Positions 15,850 to 24,670 of a stretch of 64,000 nt of DNA are shown here, piece after piece (position 1 is the stretch's first letter; every line of letters begins with the position of its first letter). The stretch spans positions 1 to 64,000 of the forward strand of contig CAYQTE010000018.1 of NCBI GenBank assembly GCA_964420285.1. Reading direction: 5' to 3'. Below the pieces are notes generated by a model, which did not search any database, was not told where the DNA came from, and worked only from the letters and a program-made list of their open reading frames with translations. The DNA is from CAYQTE01 sp964420285. Lineage in GTDB: Bacteria > Planctomycetota > Phycisphaerae > Tepidisphaerales > Tepidisphaeraceae. Made by a program: the position numbers and the translations under genes.

Positions 15850-18267
15850 TCACCATTTGGTTGAAGAATGGGCGGCAACGCACAGACGTGCGAGCAGTGG
15901 GATCCTAGCCCTAACGCGATCGTCATGCACCGTAAGGAAGTTGGCGAGTTGCGCCGTTCGCAAGAACTCGTTTCGAGAAACCATTTGACTGCCTGCCGAT
16001 ATTAATCCTGCCAGGATCGTATCTACCCGGTCGAGCGTAATAGGTATCAGCTTTCCCTCTTCCGCCGATTGTCTCAGCACCAGATGGACGCAGTGAAGCC
16101 ACGGCGCGTCGCGGCGAGTAAGGTCTCCAAGGGCCTCGCCGACAATCCGAAGGAACGTGTCGTATTCTGGGCGCAACGACAACACGGATGGTCGAAGCTC
16201 CGCCTGGGCGAAGTCTGCAAAATCTTTTTCTTTTACTTCGACCGGCGTTCGTGGTCGGCGGTTCGCGATGAGCCAGTCGACGAAATGTACCATCAGATTC
16301 ACAGTTAGGTACGGATGCCCCTGTGTTTCCAAGTACACCTCGTCGGCGAACGTTCGGCTGAACCGGACACTTTCAGTCAGAATCTGGCTCAGCAATGTAC
16401 AGAACTCGGACCGTACAGATCCCGACTGATGCTCAAAGAGAGGAAATGGATCTTGCTCAACGTATGGGCTCAATTGGTTTTGATCCATGATGATGAAGTG
16501 CGCTTCTGGCCGTTGGCCAATCAAAATGAGCAGATTATCTCGGGCAAAACCAGCCATTTGATTCAGCAGCGGCTGAACGAGCGTTCGGCGCGTGGGCGGA
16601 TTTCCCGCGGCAATGTCGCGCATTCGATCAAACAGCGTCTCGTATTCATCGAGCGCGAAGACTACTCTGGCGTCGCCGCGAATTTCCTCTGTCGCGCATG
16701 CCTTCACCGCGTCGCGGAAGAACGTGGGTGGAATGCGGCTTCCACCTCGAATCACTTGCTCGAACATCTCATAGAATCGGCCGGCGCCAGGATACACTTC
16801 GGAGTCGTCACAGGTTTGGCGGACCACGATTTGGCTGTTCGTAGCGGCGGCCAAGTCAAAGCACGCCGTTGTCTTGCCACTGCGGCGTACAGAACACCAA
16901 AGCCGAACACCGCTGCGGCCCTCGAAGCCTTGGAGCAGCCGCTGCACGCTGTCGCGATAGACATGGAAATAGCGTTGTTGCCTTGGGTTCTTTAGAGGAA
17001 AGTCCCGGGCGACGTTGTATGTGAATGGCGCGCCGATCCTTTGACCGGCCGCTTGCGATAGGAGGCGGTGAAGACATTCGAAGATCCGTTGAACTGATTG
17101 CACTGAATTTCGGTCGAGGCTAGTCGTATCAACAACGAAGTCGTCGTCTGTATCGTTGAAATCACCCATGCCTGACTCGGCGCGGGCGAACGGACCGACT
17201 GCCAGCACCTGACCGCGCTGAGTCAGATGTTCGAACGACCCCGGGATTGCGGGACTTGCGCCCAAATACACGTGGAGCGTCAGGTACTGACGCCCGTGAG
17301 TCGACGGGGGTAGGTCGAGGCGGATTTCCAGTCTCATTGGCACATCGCTGGCCTCGACCAACTTGGGTAGTCCGCGCGGTGCAAATCCATCGCTTTGCGC
17401 AATCCGATCTATTGACTCGAGGACAGGAAGCAGTGACTGCCCAAGGTCTTGTCGCAGGGCTCCGACCGGCAAGCATTGCAGAACACGACCTAAGCCTTGC
17501 TTGGTCAAAAAGCCCAGCGAGTGAAGCCACAGGCGAGGATACCGTGTCAGAAAACTTGCACCCAGATTCGAGCCGAAAGAAGCGAGGCAATACCCCTCAA
17601 GGACTGCCTCAATCAAGACAGATGTCAGCGTCCGTAGGCTCCTTGCTTCATATGCCGTGGAATCAGCGACCAGGAGGGAATAGGCTTCGATGAAAAGGTC
17701 GATCAACCGCTGAAGCCCATTCACCGACTTAAGCGTGGCGTCTACTACCCCAGTCGCAAGTGTCACATACGAATAGCCCTTTTCGAAGATCTCCTTGGAG
17801 TGGCGACGGTATTCCACTCGCAGCACTGCTTCGACGTCCGTGAGGCGCATGCCGGCGCGTAGTGATTCTGTTGCTTGCTCGTGTGTCCAGCGAACAGCAT
17901 CCCGATAGGAAGTCGCCCATTGGAAGATATGGCGATCGGAAAGGTCGTTGAGGCAAGCGGCGAGATCCTTTTGGAATGACTCCCACCGTCCAGAGACGAC
18001 CAAGCCGTCGCCTGGATTGGTTGGAATAGCTCCAGTAGTAATCACACTCTCGCGTTGATTCAAGACCGCGAGGAGTTCCTTGCGCCGCTTCGGGAGGAAG
18101 GCATCAATTACAGCGCGCACGTCATTAGCATGGGAACGCAATCGCCCATCGTCCATGCGCGCGAGGAGCGAACGAAGCCGCTGTTCGGCATCATTCGGCC
18201 TCGCGGAGTCAAGCAGAGACTTGATCTCTTTCAGTTCGTTGGCAACATCCAACTCGGCGTCCGGCAT
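15850..18267 (-). CDS. Large P-loop ATPase, STAND/AAA-like, of unknown system
   Basis: An 805-residue protein. Residues 1-440 are a long helical region without a recognised family. Residues 455-470 carry a P-loop variant, CSVRRSGKTTACFDLA, and residues 533-542 a Walker B with DE, VVFALDEYETL. GQRPEAHFI near 590 could be a sensor. An all-helical C-terminus follows (FARDNLLILIGQRP, then EDVYLETQGHPYLTVNLM), which resembles the winged-helix part of AAA ATPases of the STAND/Orc group. GAGG 7 nt before the ATG at 18267 fixes the start. It is paired with the 338-residue gene downstream. I do not recognise it as a named defence system. Confidence 0.7.
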   Translation of the reverse strand: MPDAELDVANELKEIKSLLDSARPNDAEQRLRSLLARMDDGRLRSHANDVRAVIDAFLPKRRKELLAVLNQRESVITTGAIPTNPGDGLVVSGRWESFQKDLAACLNDLSDRHIFQWATSYRDAVRWTHEQATESLRAGMRLTDVEAVLRVEYRRHSKEIFEKGYSYVTLATGVVDATLKSVNGLQRLIDLFIEAYSLLVADSTAYEARSLRTLTSVLIEAVLEGYCLASFGSNLGASFLTRYPRLWLHSLGFLTKQGLGRVLQCLPVGALRQDLGQSLLPVLESIDRIAQSDGFAPRGLPKLVEASDVPMRLEIRLDLPPSTHGRQYLTLHVYLGASPAIPGSFEHLTQRGQVLAVGPFARAESGMGDFNDTDDDFVVDTTSLDRNSVQSVQRIFECLHRLLSQAAGQRIGAPFTYNVARDFPLKNPRQQRYFHVYRDSVQRLLQGFEGRSGVRLWCSVRRSGKTTACFDLAAATNSQIVVRQTCDDSEVYPGAGRFYEMFEQVIRGGSRIPPTFFRDAVKACATEEIRGDARVVFALDEYETLFDRMRDIAAGNPPTRRTLVQPLLNQMAGFARDNLLILIGQRPEAHFIIMDQNQLSPYVEQDPFPLFEHQSGSVRSEFCTLLSQILTESVRFSRTFADEVYLETQGHPYLTVNLMVHFVDWLIANRRPRTPVEVKEKDFADFAQAELRPSVLSLRPEYDTFLRIVGEALGDLTRRDAPWLHCVHLVLRQSAEEGKLIPITLDRVDTILAGLISAGSQMVSRNEFLRTAQLANFLTVHDDRVRARIPLLARLCVAAHSSTKW

Positions 18268-18405
18268 GCAATTACCTCGACGCGGCAAACTGTACCCGCA
18301 GCCATCGCTGCCTGAAAGACCATAGTCACCGAGACCGGGGCGAGAGACACTGCCTTGAAAAAGGAATATACGCCAACGACGGGGCGTACTAGCAGATGCC
18401 CGGGC

Positions 18406-18822
18406 TCAGTTGACAGGGCGGCCTTGCGATCGAGGAAGATCAACGTCACGACGGGGGAGCTTTGGGCCGCTCGGAACTAGATTGATTGTTGTCGGCTTAT
18501 TCTCCGATTCCGCTTTCACATTTGTGCTCGACACCGCTGCACTCGCCGCATGGTCATGGTCGCGACCGTTTGTCATGGGATCACCTGTAGAACCTTTCGC
18601 CGCATTGCGGCCAAGAAGTCGTCCGGTACCCGCGTAGTAATTCAAAAGTGCGTCGCCGGAACCGACGAAAAGTACGATGCACAAAATTCGCACGGCAACG
18701 TCCGTGCGCGCCCCCAGGAAGGGCAACGTGTTCATGAAGCGGTTCAGGCCGTAGACCAGGGCGATCGCCACGGCGCCGCGCACGCGGGCCAAATTTACAT
18801 CACTTTCCGAATGGTCAATCAT
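18406..18822 (-). pseudogene. Truncated paralog of the 20774 membrane protein
   Basis: The reverse frame shares VAIALVYGLNRFMNTLPFLG, LCIVLFVGSGDALLNYYAGTG and the DPMTNG...HDHAAS tail with the protein at 20774-21439 (IALVWTYSVYRLMQTSPLLG, LCAVLFAGSRDALRRYYAEVG, DDVTNGYHHEAGSS). It lacks the N-terminal membrane segments and the middle region of that protein. The Met at 18822 begins the similar part. Whether the short form is expressed is unclear. It lies between the ATPase system and the iterons. Confidence 0.55.
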
Positions 18823-19045
18823 TCCTTGGGAACCATTCAATGGACAGAAAACAGCCATTTTCGGATGCCGCTGACGATCAGGGGGTTGCGGAAGGGTAGG
18901 GCGTCGCCGGCGCATTAGTTGTCCAAACAAATTCGAGAAGACGCATTAGTTGTCCAAACCCGGGCGGGTGAAACGCATTGATTGTCCAAACGGCCAGACG
19001 TGACGCGGCGCATTAGTTGTCCAAACAATTGGCGGGCCAGGGCGA
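18823..19045. other. Candidate replication origin region
   Basis: The roughly 220 nt between the truncated membrane-protein paralog and the RepA-like gene hold the four iterons. No coding frame is credible, and a reverse frame that begins in an iteron is not. An AT-rich unwinding stretch of the usual kind is not obvious, although 18840-18880 is less GC-rich than its surroundings. Confidence 0.5.
18911..19026. repeat. Four iterons beside the replication initiator gene
   Basis: Direct repeats of 18 bp, consensus CGCATTAGTTGTCCAAAC, at 18911-18928, 18942-18959, 18974-18991 (two changes) and 19009-19026. Start-to-start distances are 31, 32 and 35 bp, close to three helical turns, so the copies face the same side of the DNA. 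The last one ends 20 nt before the stop of the RepA-like gene. This is the layout of an iteron-type plasmid origin. Confidence 0.8.
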
Positions 19046-20308
19046 CTACGCACTGCGGGTATTTGTGATGGGGCCGGAGACGGTTTCCATGATGCGGAAG
19101 ATGAGCCGGGCGGTGGGATTCTTCGTCGCCTTTCGATCCTCCAGGACATCGCCCTTGGCCTCGGCGAGCAGACCGGCGAAGCGGGCTGGGCCGAGGATGG
19201 CCTTGGCCAGTTCAAAGAACCGCTCGTTGCGTGTGACCTCGATGCTACCGGTGTGAAGTAGCTCACGTTCGTATTCCGACAACGGGCCGATGTTGGCCAG
19301 AGCCTGATCCAGATGCTCGCGGCTTCGGCCGCTGTCGAGGTAGGCCTTGATGAGTTTGGAATCGCCGTGGCCGGTGCGCTTGGGCAACTTGTCGATCCAT
19401 GCCTGGAGTTTCCAGTCTGTGCCATCCAGGGTTTCGACCAGTGCGACATGGAACCGGCCGGAGAGGGTTTCCACGCCGTCGAGTTGTTTCAGGATCGGAT
19501 GGGAATTCTGGGTGAAGAGTTGGCGGCGGCGGTTCTTCTGCGAGGGGATCGGAAACGACACCTGGTCCAGTAGTTTGGTCAGGGAGATTTCAAACGGATC
19601 GTCGGCTGAATGATGATGGGCGCGACTGGGGATGTACAGGTAGATGGCCTGGGCAAGGGGCGAGCGGATGGAGGTGAAGACGTTGAGTTTGAGGTGTTGA
19701 AGTTCCGTGATGCGGTGGAGCAGGCCGAAGAATTCCGGGGAGAGCGTGCAGCCGTTGAACCACATTTCCAGTTGGGCGGAGTTGGCCAGCGAGGCATCGC
19801 GGCGGCGGATCGGGCGTTTTTCGATGTCGATGTGTTCGATGAGGCGGTATTCGTGGGCGATGTTGGTTTTCAGATCGGTGACGCGGATATAGGAGTCGAG
19901 CAGGTCGGCGACGATCTCGGCGATGGCACGGGCATACCGGCCGCCGTTGGTGCGGGCATACCGGCGGCAGAATTCGTTGAAGCTGAACCGCACGAGGCGG
20001 CTCTCGTCAAAGGGATCGCGGAAACTGAGCAGGGAGAAGATGGCACGGGCATGACGCACGTCCAGTGCCGGCGGCTTGAGGCTGCGACGCATGGGATGGA
20101 ATCCGCCGATGTGGTAGCGGCGATTGGCGATGGTGACTTCGCGTGGGCCGGTCTGTTTGGTGGCGGCGAAAACCGGCCCGAGAAAATAATCCCGCGGCGC
20201 GGCAACCAGATGCGGCGGAAGGGTGGGGGACTTCCGTGAATCGGGGGGACTGGATTTGGGGGCTGGCATGATCGGCGCGGCGCCCATCGCGGCGTTACGC
20301 TTGACCAT
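19046..20308 (-). CDS. repA: RepA-like plasmid replication initiator
   Basis: About 420 residues. The sequence reads as two winged-helix halves: residues 90-200 (FNEFCRRYARTNGGRYARAIAEIVADLLDSYIRV) and 240-330 (EISLTKLLDQVSFPIP, FTQNSHPILKQLDGVE, then WKLQAWIDK). This is the architecture of iteron-binding initiators of the RepA/TrfA type. The four iterons right after the stop are strong support. No Shine-Dalgarno site marks the start, so 20308 is one of several possible ATGs (20287, 20269). It would replicate the element or its excised form. Confidence 0.7.
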   Translation of the reverse strand: MVKRNAAMGAAPIMPAPKSSPPDSRKSPTLPPHLVAAPRDYFLGPVFAATKQTGPREVTIANRRYHIGGFHPMRRSLKPPALDVRHARAIFSLLSFRDPFDESRLVRFSFNEFCRRYARTNGGRYARAIAEIVADLLDSYIRVTDLKTNIAHEYRLIEHIDIEKRPIRRRDASLANSAQLEMWFNGCTLSPEFFGLLHRITELQHLKLNVFTSIRSPLAQAIYLYIPSRAHHHSADDPFEISLTKLLDQVSFPIPSQKNRRRQLFTQNSHPILKQLDGVETLSGRFHVALVETLDGTDWKLQAWIDKLPKRTGHGDSKLIKAYLDSGRSREHLDQALANIGPLSEYERELLHTGSIEVTRNERFFELAKAILGPARFAGLLAEAKGDVLEDRKATKNPTARLIFRIMETVSGPITNTRSA

Positions 20309-20384
20309 CAAGACTGACAGAGAACGGCGGGCGCGCCAAGCGAAAAGAACGCGGCAAAACCGCCGATGGGAATGAGGCGCGAAA

Positions 20385-20612
20385 TCAATTCCGCTTGGCG
20401 GTCGACTTTTCAACCTTCTCGATCAGCGTGGCCGGGGATATTCGTAGTGCCCGCGCGAGCCGGATGAAGACGTGGATCGTCGGGGTCCGTTTGTCGTGTT
20501 CAAGAAGGCTGATGTATTCGCGTGTCAGGCGGACCGCGGCCGCCAGTTCCTCCTGGGTCATCCCCGCCTTCAATCTCGCCTTTTGGAGCAATTCGCCGAA
20601 CACGGGAAGCAC
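20385..20612 (-). CDS. XRE-family repressor-like protein
   Basis: A 75-residue helix-turn-helix protein of the Cro/C1 type (VFGELLQKARLKAGMTQEELAAAV, then LTREYISLLEHDKRTPTIHVF). A GTG at 20612 is the probable start. It is divergent from the membrane-protein gene at 20774 and precedes the RepA gene on the same strand, so it probably controls RepA or the divergent promoter. A longer reading to 20723 adds residues without similarity. Confidence 0.65.
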   Translation of the reverse strand: MLPVFGELLQKARLKAGMTQEELAAAVRLTREYISLLEHDKRTPTIHVFIRLARALRISPATLIEKVEKSTAKRN

Positions 20613-20620
20613 CCTAGCCG

Positions 20621-20650
20621 TTGACAGGGCGTGTGTCCGTAAACTATAGT
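20621..20650 (+). promoter_or_regulatory. Sigma-70-type promoter
   Basis: TTGACA (20621-20626) and TATAGT (20645-20650) separated by 18 nt, read towards the membrane-protein gene at 20774. The -10 region lies inside the palindrome AACTATAGTT. The promoter sits in the divergent region with the XRE gene, and binding there by that repressor is plausible. Confidence 0.65.
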
Positions 20651-20773
20651 TACGTGCGTCAGCGATCGGTTGCGACCGCATGGGTTGGAAAGTGATTGAC
20701 GCCATGACCAAGTGCGACAACATGGTGGCTGCTCCCCCGATGATCGGAGTCGGAGCGATTCCACACCTTGGAC

Positions 20774-21439
20774 ATGTTCGTTGGTCAGTTCGGCCTGCTG
20801 GTCGGGTATCTCCTTCCGGGATTCCTCGGCTTGCTCGGCCTGGCGCCGATTTCGCCGGTGGTCGCCGGCTGGATTCAGGGTGTGAAGGTTGGCGATGCCG
20901 GCGTCGGCCCGCCGATTTATGCCGTGCTTTGCGCGACGATGATCGGAATGATCGTCGGGTGTTTCCGGTGGCTCATTGTGGACCATATTCACGAATGGAC
21001 CGGCATCAAGCGGCCGACATGGGATTTCAACGTGCTGGAGAAACGGCTCAAGGCGTTCAACTACATCGTCGAGGGCCGGTATCGGTACTACCAGTTTTAT
21101 TCGGGCACCTTGATCGCCCTGGTGTGGACATATTCGGTTTACCGATTGATGCAGACGTCTCCGCTTCTGGGAATTGGCACCGACCTGGGAGTTTTCATTC
21201 TGTGTGCCGTGCTGTTCGCCGGGTCCCGCGATGCCCTGCGACGGTATTACGCAGAGGTCGGCCAGCTCGTCGGCCCAGTCGCGGAGAAAGGTCGTAAGGG
21301 TGACGACGTGACAAACGGGTATCATCACGAAGCGGGTTCGTCCTCCAAATCCAAGTCCGAATCAAAGCCGGAGGCCAAGACCACGGCGCCGGCGAAAACC
21401 ACGGCCGGAAAATCCGGCGATACGCCTCGGCCGAAATGA
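20774..21439 (+). CDS. Membrane protein of the element
   Basis: A 221-residue protein with likely membrane segments at residues 3-25 (FVGQFGLLVGYLLPGFLGLLG), about 45-70 (AVLCATMIGMIVGCF) and 110-165 in two parts (LIALVWTYSVYRLMQ; GVFILCAVLFAG). The C-terminal 40 residues are Lys/Ser/Glu-rich. A TTG at 20768 in the same frame is an alternative start. A truncated paralog lies at 18406-18822 on the other side of the RepA gene. The family is unknown, and it is probably expressed with the hydrolase at 21596. Confidence 0.6.
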   Translation: MFVGQFGLLVGYLLPGFLGLLGLAPISPVVAGWIQGVKVGDAGVGPPIYAVLCATMIGMIVGCFRWLIVDHIHEWTGIKRPTWDFNVLEKRLKAFNYIVEGRYRYYQFYSGTLIALVWTYSVYRLMQTSPLLGIGTDLGVFILCAVLFAGSRDALRRYYAEVGQLVGPVAEKGRKGDDVTNGYHHEAGSSSKSKSESKPEAKTTAPAKTTAGKSGDTPRPK

Positions 21440-21466
21440 GTCGGTTGACGGGGTAGGGGAACCTTC

Positions 21467-21502
21467 AAGGCTCGCTCGATATGGGCGGGCCTTTTCTTTT
21501 TG
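21467..21502 (+). terminator. Rho-independent terminator
   Basis: AAGGCTCGC and GCGGGCCTT pair over nine positions (one wobble) with a 10-nt loop, followed by TTTTCTTTTTG. It lies 28 nt after the membrane-protein stop. Confidence 0.75.
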
Positions 21503-21595
21503 TAAGGTCGATCTGGATCGAGCAATTCAGAGCTTGACCTGCTGGCATTTCCCCGCACACTCGCTTTGGAACTTGTGTTCTCAGGGGGAATGAAC

Positions 21596-22549
21596 ATGTC
21601 TCATACCATCATGGTTCCGATGACCGGCCAGGGCACGATCATCGACACGAATATTGACAACGTCGTTTCCGACCTGTCCAAGGCGCCCTTCAACTTCACC
21701 GACGTGTTCCTCTACTCGCACGGGTGGTGGACGACGGCGGACGCGGCGATCGTTGACTATGCCCGGTTTTCCACCGGCTTTGCCGCAACGGCGATGTCGA
21801 CCGGCCAGGCTCCGACAGCAGCACTGCAAATCGGAATTCACTGGCCGTCCATGGTCAGCGAGGACGGCGATGCCTTGGCCAACGCCGTTGAGCCGTTCTC
21901 TTACTTCAATCGCGCCCAGATGGCGGACATCGTTGGCCAGCACGGTGGATATTCCCTGATCCGGCTGATTCTTGAATCGCGTAGAGCCGCCGGGTCAATG
22001 CCGCGATTCCATCTGCTCGGCCACAGCTTCGGCGCCAAGGTAATTTGCTCGGCGCTTCGGTTCCTTGCCGCCGACGCCAGTCTCAATGGGCTGCTTGCCG
22101 GCGTCCAATTCAATGTCGTGCTGCTGCAAGCGGCGTTCGACAACAACGCATTCGAGGCGGGACAGGCGTATGCCGACGTGCTTCACAAATTGCCTCAGCT
22201 GCGCTTGTTGGTCACTAAATCCTCTCTCGATGCCGCCCTGGACTGCGCCTACAAGGACGCCCACGTGCTGGTGAACCTATTCAGCGATCCCGTTCCGGCC
22301 ATCGGCGCCGCCGGACCCTCAGCCGTCGCGTTCAATCAACTCGGCGGCATGAATCTGACGGTAGACGCCGGATACACACCCGCCGCGGGCACTCTGGCTG
22401 GCCGGCTGGTGGTCGCGGATTTGACGCCGCTCCATCAGAGCAGCGCCATACCATCGAGTCCATTCATCGGTCATCACAGCGACATCTATCGCGATGAGAT
22501 TTACCGGCTGATTTCTGGCTTTCTGTTCGACTCCCGACACCACCAGTGA
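21596..22549 (+). CDS. Alpha/beta hydrolase, lipase-like
   Basis: A 317-residue enzyme with an alpha/beta-hydrolase fold. The N-terminus has FLYSHGWW, the oxyanion-hole HG pattern. The nucleophile elbow GHSFGAK is near residue 150 and gives Ser as nucleophile. HHSDIYRDE near the C-terminus offers a His and acids. The substrate is unknown and no secretion signal is evident. The ATG at 21596 is supported by AGGGGG 7 nt upstream. It follows the terminator of the membrane-protein gene and has no obvious partner. Confidence 0.7.
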   Translation: MSHTIMVPMTGQGTIIDTNIDNVVSDLSKAPFNFTDVFLYSHGWWTTADAAIVDYARFSTGFAATAMSTGQAPTAALQIGIHWPSMVSEDGDALANAVEPFSYFNRAQMADIVGQHGGYSLIRLILESRRAAGSMPRFHLLGHSFGAKVICSALRFLAADASLNGLLAGVQFNVVLLQAAFDNNAFEAGQAYADVLHKLPQLRLLVTKSSLDAALDCAYKDAHVLVNLFSDPVPAIGAAGPSAVAFNQLGGMNLTVDAGYTPAAGTLAGRLVVADLTPLHQSSAIPSSPFIGHHSDIYRDEIYRLISGFLFDSRHHQ

Positions 22550-22762
22550 GTTACTCGGCGAAACCGAGCAGTCCAAGCGCGATTTCCCGACGTCTTATGG
22601 AGTTCGCACATTATAGCTTATGTTTAGTGAATGCTAAGTGTGCCGCTGTCCATGCGGGTTTTCCAGAGTGCCCCACGTACTTTATACGTTATGTGTAGTA
22701 GTCGCTAATATAGCCTGGTTTGGCTTGATACAATCGACTATGGCACAATTGTATGCAACGGT
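22550..22762. other. AT-richer gap with two Xer-like sites
   Basis: About 210 nt, clearly less GC-rich than the flanks, ending the Rep/hydrolase block and preceding the convergent UvrD-like gene. It holds a short hairpin (CTCGG/CCGAG at 22554-22568) without a T-run and two related sites with an 11-6-11 layout at 22601-22628 and 22672-22699, listed separately. I see no gene here. Confidence 0.5.
22601..22699. repeat. Two direct Xer/dif-like recombination sites
   Basis: Site A: AGTTCGCACAT, TATAGC, TTATGTTTAGT (22601-22628). Site B: CCCACGTACTT, TATACG, TTATGTGTAGT (22672-22699). The right arms fit the TTATGT core of XerD sites and the 6-nt centre is the normal dif spacing. The right arms match at 10 of 11 positions, and similarity continues to GCTAA at about 22637 and 22708. 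The left arms differ. Resolution sites of plasmids and Xer-integrated elements have this shape. Promoters are a possible alternative reading. Confidence 0.35.
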
Positions 22763-24670
22763 CTACCCAAGAAGCTCAATTTCGCCATCATCAAACCAGC
22801 CGCTATCGATCGCATGCGCCCGAGCCTTGGCCGGGTTGGTGGAATGAGCCACAACGGCTAAACTCAGTTGCGTGCGACTGCAACCCACATAGAGCAGACG
22901 ACGAGTACGATCTATGGAAGTCTCTCTTCCGCTCCTCTCATTATTCAGATCCGCTGGGGTCTTCGCTTTGGCGCCGAACAATTTGTCGTAGCTAAACATG
23001 AACCCACGGGCATCTTCATCGTCTGCGACCATGAGAACTCGCGGGAATTCAAGGCCCTTGACGCCTTGGTGTGTAGCAAAAGCTGCGGTGCCTTTTACGT
23101 AAGTTGAATATCGCTCGATTTGCCAGAAAGGAGTGTTCAGGAAGTTCCTGAGTGCGACGACGGCGTCTGATGCGCTTTCTTCGGTGGCATCGCTTTCTGA
23201 GGGGTCCGGGATGTGGCCAATTGCCACGGGTTGCGGCAGCACGAAAGGATCGAGTACCTCTGGAAATTCCAAGAGCTTGCTCTTGGCAACGCACTGTAAC
23301 ACATCCAGAAATCGTGGCTCGGCTCCGCCAGAAAAGAGAGTCATGAGCGCGTCCACTGCCGCGCTTGCCTGCCTCAGGTTTGCGAGTTGGTTTGCTCCCG
23401 CGTCCTGAAGGGCGATTTTGCGCAGCATTGGGCACCACGCCCGCACAATGGCTGCGGCGGCGAATTGCTGCGCGGACTGCTTTGCTTTGATCAATGGCAG
23501 CACTACTTCGGAGAAAACACGCAAGGCGGGGAGTGTTCCGTCGCGCAGTCCCGTCTGAAAGCTGTCCACCCGATTGAGTGGCTCGAACATCTCAAGGAAA
23601 CCCATTCGCTTAGCCGCCATGTGATGTTCAAGAATTAGGGTTTTGACTTGCTCCGGTTGCTCCCACAGTCGATCTGTGGTCACGTCAGCCATTTTCTTCC
23701 TCGCCTGCGCCTCCCGGAGAATCTTGTCAGCAGTGGCGCTCCCCGAAATAAAAAGGCGAACGTACCCGTCCACGGCGTCTGACCGAAATCGCTGCACCTG
23801 ACCGTCGACAGGTGATCGAATCTTGTTTATCAGTCGGCCAACCCGTTGCGGGCATCTATGATTCATCACCTTTGCCGGCTTTGCCCAATCGTCCGGCACT
23901 TCTTGGCCCAGATCAATCTTGCCGTCTGCGTAGATGCGCTGCATCGTGTCCCCGAAAAGACCCAATGCAAAGCGATTTCGATGTGTGGCTTGGACGACCA
24001 AGAGCGATTCCATCAGCAACTTATTTGTGTCCTGACTCTCATCCACCAAGAGGACAGGGAACGCGCCGATCAGGAGTTCCTGCATCAATGACTTTTCCTT
24101 AAGGAACGTGGCGCCCATTTCGATGACTTCAGAGTGGTTCAGCGAATCGCGATCACGGTTATCGCCATCGGGACTGTAGATGAATTGCCTGATTGCGGGC
24201 AGCGTGGCAAGGCGAGTTTGTTTGGCATCGATCTTCCGCTGCCGTTCTATCGCGATTCCCGCGCCTGGCCTTCCCCTTCGGAGTTCTTCTTGTAGTTCGC
24301 TGATATCGCGAGCCAAACTGCGTTGCAACCATTGCCGAATATCAGTGTTGAAGCCTTGAATCAAACGCCAGACAAAGCTGTGGATCGTGGACACGCTGAC
24401 CAAGGGGTCGAAATCGAGGCGCCTTATGATTTCATCGCACGCGGCGTTCGTATATGTGATTACCGCGACCTGTTGGCTGCGTACCCGCATGCGGTGGCCA
24501 CTCCTTGTGCGCAAACGATCTAACGCAGTTACGAGCGATCGCGTTTTGCCAGAGCCCGCTCCCGCGAACAAAAAAAAGCTTTTGGGATGATCCAAATTGA
24601 GGCAATCACTAATTTCATCATCGACGTGATCGTCTACGCGGTCATCAGTTGTGGTCAAAACAGTTGTCAT
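22763..24670 (-). CDS. gajB: UvrD-like helicase, Gabija GajB-type
   Basis: A 635-residue superfamily 1 helicase. Motif I is FLFAGAGSGKTRSL near residue 34, Ia is VITYTNAACDEI, II is VLLVDESQDTN, III is GLFGDTMQRIY, IV is NHRCPQRV, V is VKGLEFPRVLMV and VI is RRLLYVGCSRTQ. It is translationally coupled to the OLD-family gene (ATGA overlap at 24667-24670), the standard arrangement of Gabija gajA-gajB. Gabija helicases sense free nucleotides or DNA ends with GajA and trigger phage-DNA cleavage. At 635 residues it is longer than the usual GajB of about 500. Confidence 0.75.
   Translation of the reverse strand: MTTVLTTTDDRVDDHVDDEISDCLNLDHPKSFFLFAGAGSGKTRSLVTALDRLRTRSGHRMRVRSQQVAVITYTNAACDEIIRRLDFDPLVSVSTIHSFVWRLIQGFNTDIRQWLQRSLARDISELQEELRRGRPGAGIAIERQRKIDAKQTRLATLPAIRQFIYSPDGDNRDRDSLNHSEVIEMGATFLKEKSLMQELLIGAFPVLLVDESQDTNKLLMESLLVVQATHRNRFALGLFGDTMQRIYADGKIDLGQEVPDDWAKPAKVMNHRCPQRVGRLINKIRSPVDGQVQRFRSDAVDGYVRLFISGSATADKILREAQARKKMADVTTDRLWEQPEQVKTLILEHHMAAKRMGFLEMFEPLNRVDSFQTGLRDGTLPALRVFSEVVLPLIKAKQSAQQFAAAAIVRAWCPMLRKIALQDAGANQLANLRQASAAVDALMTLFSGGAEPRFLDVLQCVAKSKLLEFPEVLDPFVLPQPVAIGHIPDPSESDATEESASDAVVALRNFLNTPFWQIERYSTYVKGTAAFATHQGVKGLEFPRVLMVADDEDARGFMFSYDKLFGAKAKTPADLNNERSGRETSIDRTRRLLYVGCSRTQLSLAVVAHSTNPAKARAHAIDSGWFDDGEIELLG

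Noticed and set aside
18911..19026. Repeats as a CRISPR array
   Set aside because: Units are only 18 bp with 13-17-nt spacers, and they adjoin a RepA-like gene; iterons fit better.
20680..21297. Plus-strand frame starting MGWKVIDAMTK
   Set aside because: It overlaps the membrane-protein gene out of frame and turns into low-similarity Arg-rich sequence; the 20774 frame has membrane helices and a paralog.
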